In this document: positions 61,761 through 64,000 of the stretch, piece after piece
How the letters are laid out: each line of letters begins with the position of its first letter
How positions within the stretch are numbered: position 1 is the stretch's first letter
Assembly (NCBI RefSeq): GCF_907165205.1
Contig: NC_058193.1
Location: forward strand, 18,551,521-18,615,520
Direction: 5' to 3'
Origin: Coccinella septempunctata
Taxonomy: Eukaryota; Arthropoda; Insecta; Coleoptera; Coccinellidae
Length of the DNA stretch: 64,000 bases
Translations under genes and position numbers: made by a program
Notes under the pieces: model-generated
The model's database searches: none
The model's input: the letters and a program-made list of their open reading frames with translations, nothing else
What the model was told of the DNA's origin: nothing

Positions 61761-62580
61761 TTTCCCAACTCGTTTTGATATTTTTATTCAAAATTATTCT
61801 CAGGTACAATCGAATATTCAATAAAAAGTTCCTGCATGTTTCATTTTTAATTGATTTGTCAATTAACAGTGCCATTAGTGAATAAAAGTGTTTTAAAGGT
61901 GTACACATCCAACGGTTTTACAATTGAATAGCCAACACTTCTACTTCAATCTTTTTCACAACATTTCGCATATTCGCTAACTATGAAGTATGTATTAAAA
62001 CGGAATGCGCCATTATGAAGTTACTTTGGTCTCATTCAGTTTTTTCTACTTTCCAAATTATTGGTCCGTAAACATGAATTCCGATATAAACCTGTTTTAT
62101 GACCATATTTTAGTTACATCGAATCAAATCCTGAAGGTTTCGCAGCTATGCCAGTCGATGTGGATATCCACTCAACACATTCTCCTTAAAATTGAATAGA
62201 ATATACCGAGTGGTTTCGAAGTTGGCTTGTGGAAAATATGGACCAAATGAATATAGCACCCTGTATCTTATACAAAAGGCATCGTAGACCCTTCTCAACT
62301 ATAGGTTATTTATAAATGTTTGCGTGTCCACTGTCTACTAACGGCAGTTGAGCTATGTGCAGGCTTGGCAAAATTGGTGATACCTGAACTCCAATTTTTT
62401 CAACCCAACGAGATAGAGGAAAATGCGCACATTACGGTCGTCTTTTTTCGAGAATCTAATAATACCATCAACTGCATTCCTCTATCTTCTTTTGTTTTCG
62501 ATTTAAGGTCAAAATTAAAATTTCAACTTTGGTCATTATCTCCGTTTCTGTTTGAGCTAGGAAGTTGAAATGAAAACATT

Positions 62581-63345
62581 ATATATTCATTCATTCATTG
62601 CTGTATTCCGTTACCGGGAATTTGTACAAAAAGACATAAAAAAAGAACAGACTTATAATTTCTTGGGGCTAATTGCGACTGTGTGCCCTGCTGTGACTGA
62701 AGAGATTCAACCGTGACCTACAGATCCTTCTACACTCCGGGCATGGATAGTCACCAACCAGATCTGGCCGCCGCTGAATTCTTCTCGAGTCTCCATTATA
62801 ACTGTGCACCATAGATCTCCACTGTGACCTGTCTAACGCTAGTTGTTCCCAGTTATGATTGGCATTAATTGATTGTAGGGATTGATGTAGTGTATCCTTA
62901 TACCGCTTATACTGGCCTCCTGGTTTCCGTGCTCCCTCTGCCAATTCGCCATACAGAGCTATTTTGGGGAGTCTTGTGTTTTGCATCCTCAGAATGTGGC
63001 CGCTCCATCTGAGTCGGGCCCTCGTTACTTGAGAATCAATTGTTGTACAACTCGCGCGTTGCAAGACTTCTGCATTCGAAACTTTGTGGAACCATCTGAT
63101 GTGTATTATCTGTCTCAGATGTCGTTGTTGCGTTTGTTTAAGCTGTTTAATATGTCGCCTGTAGGGCGTCCAGCTTTCGCTTCCGTAAAGAAGCGTTGGG
63201 AGGACTACTGCTTTGTAAACAGCTGTCTTGGTCTTCAGATTGAGGTCGTGATTTTGAGACACTCTGACCTTTAGCTTCCAGAATGCCCGTGATGCCGAAT
63301 TGATACGGTTGTGTATTTCCGTCTCTAAGTTAGCCCTAGTATTAG
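62581..63345 (-). mobile_element. LINE 3' end (C-terminal reverse transcriptase ORF) inserted in the foldback
   Basis: 62669-63262 encodes about 197 residues on the minus strand: TAVYKAVVLPTLLYGSESWT, RARLRWSGHILRMQNTRLPK, KRYKDTLHQSL and a C-terminal CPEC-x11-H-x4-H zinc-finger-like motif. This is the common C-terminus of non-LTR retroelement polyproteins. The 3' side ends in a (GAAT)n-type tail next to 62581, as target-primed insertions do. 5'-truncated: the RT catalytic core is absent. Confidence 0.85.
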
Positions 63346-63846
63346 TACAGACACTTTTTTTTTTTTTTATAGCAATCCAGTGGCGACTATGATTTTTTTT
63401 TCAATAGGTATATTTGCTGAGCTACAACATAAAGATATTTTTTCTTATGAAAGTAGTTTAAAATTACTTAGAAAGACTGAAGGCGATGTATCATATATTT
63501 CTGAAACAGCAAACAAAATGGCGATTCTTTCCAAGTCATTTCAAACTACTGTTTTCATAAGAAAAAACATAACTTTATGTTATAGCTCAGCAAATAAACC
63601 AGTAGGAAAAAATCATAGTACGCCACTGGAAAGCTATCAAAAAAGTGCCTGCATAATGCTTTCATTTTAACATCCTAGCACAAACAGAAATGGAGATAAT
63701 GACCAAAGTTGAAATCGCCCAAATTTCAATTTTGATCTATAACTCAAAAACAACAGAAGATAGTGGAATGCAGTTGACAGCATTATTAGTTTCTCGAAAA
63801 AAGTCGACATGAATGGTACGTTCATTTTCCTCTATCCTGTTGGGTT

Positions 63847-63936
63847 GGGCGCAATGAAAACAGCTCTGTTAGGGGGCACAATAGACCTTAAGGTCGCAGT
63901 GAACTGTAACCCCTTCACACTATAACTATATAACTA
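63847..63936. mobile_element. 90-bp insertion with 14-bp target duplication
   Basis: TATCCTGTTGGGTT occurs at 63833-63846 and again at 63937-63950, while the intact foldback copies have it once. The insert starts GGGCGCAATGAAAACAGCTC and ends in a short ATAACTATATAACTA tandem tail, suggesting a severely 5'-truncated LINE or a SINE. Confidence 0.7.
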
Positions 63937-64000
63937 TATCCTGTTGGGTTAAAAAGTTGTAGTTCAGGTATCACCAATTTTGCCCACCCTGTACACTTAA

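Larger units (their letters stand above)
62360..63994. repeat. foldback element family 1, copy 3, interrupted
   Basis: Left end GGCAAAATTGGTGATACCTG and right end CAGGTATCACCAATTTTGCC. Collinear with the two intact copies except for two insertions, 62581-63345 and 63847-63936. Confidence 0.88.

Noticed and set aside
61468..61824. 118-codon frame as a functional transposase gene
   Set aside because: Only part matches mariner motifs, the catalytic context is degraded and upstream similarity is in other frames; kept as a pseudogene.
62981..63274. 97-codon plus-strand open frame
   Set aside because: Mirror of the LINE coding sequence on the opposite strand.

Overview
This window is animal nuclear DNA, most likely from an insect. 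It is AT-rich, its coding sequence is split into short exons with GT/AG borders, and its introns are full of inverted-repeat (foldback/MITE) elements and broken DNA transposons and LINEs. Nothing prokaryotic is present. A beetle is my guess from the repeat style, but the sequence does not prove the order.

Layout. (1) 576-36358, minus strand: one complete ABCC-family transporter gene of the MRP1 type. Fifteen coding positions join in frame to about 1526 residues: TMD0, linker L0, TMD1, NBD1, a Ser-rich linker, TMD2 and NBD2. Two positions exist as clusters of alternative exons. One has two 147-nt copies encoding a late TMD1 segment (24723-24869 and 23202-23348). The other has three copies of 221-224 nt encoding an early TMD2 segment (14212-14435, 13240-13460 and 10856-11076). 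If one copy is chosen from each cluster, the gene can make 2 x 3 = 6 proteins. (2) 38678-56540, plus strand, head-to-head with the transporter: a five-exon gene for a 301-residue PIH1 domain protein (PIH1D1 type, an R2TP/HSP90 co-chaperone subunit). It has a 12.7-kb intron loaded with repeats. (3) 60307-60724, minus strand, tail-to-tail with PIH1D1: the last coding exon of a probable sphingosine-1-phosphate phosphatase. Its upstream exons lie beyond the window.

The rest is intron or intergenic DNA. Recognisable items are a broken Tc1-like element (about 6.37-7.70 kb), an RT fragment of a LINE (30.4-31.55 kb), a fossil THAP domain (40.66-41.03 kb), an internally deleted hAT element with an 8-bp target duplication and a nested inverted-repeat element (57.6-58.9 kb), and a mariner-like remnant (61.1-61.8 kb). 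There are also three copies of a 0.75-kb foldback element, one split by a LINE 3' end and by a 90-bp insertion with its own 14-bp target duplication. Five short motifs resembling the hammerhead-like signature of Penelope-type retroelements are present.

The three genes are not an obvious functional unit: an export pump, a chaperone adaptor and a lipid phosphatase. The main biological interest is the double alternative-exon design of the transporter. A comparable design has been reported for the Drosophila MRP homologue, with different copy numbers. All exon joins come from reading frame, splice signals and similarity to the known ABCC layout. No transcript or database search was available.
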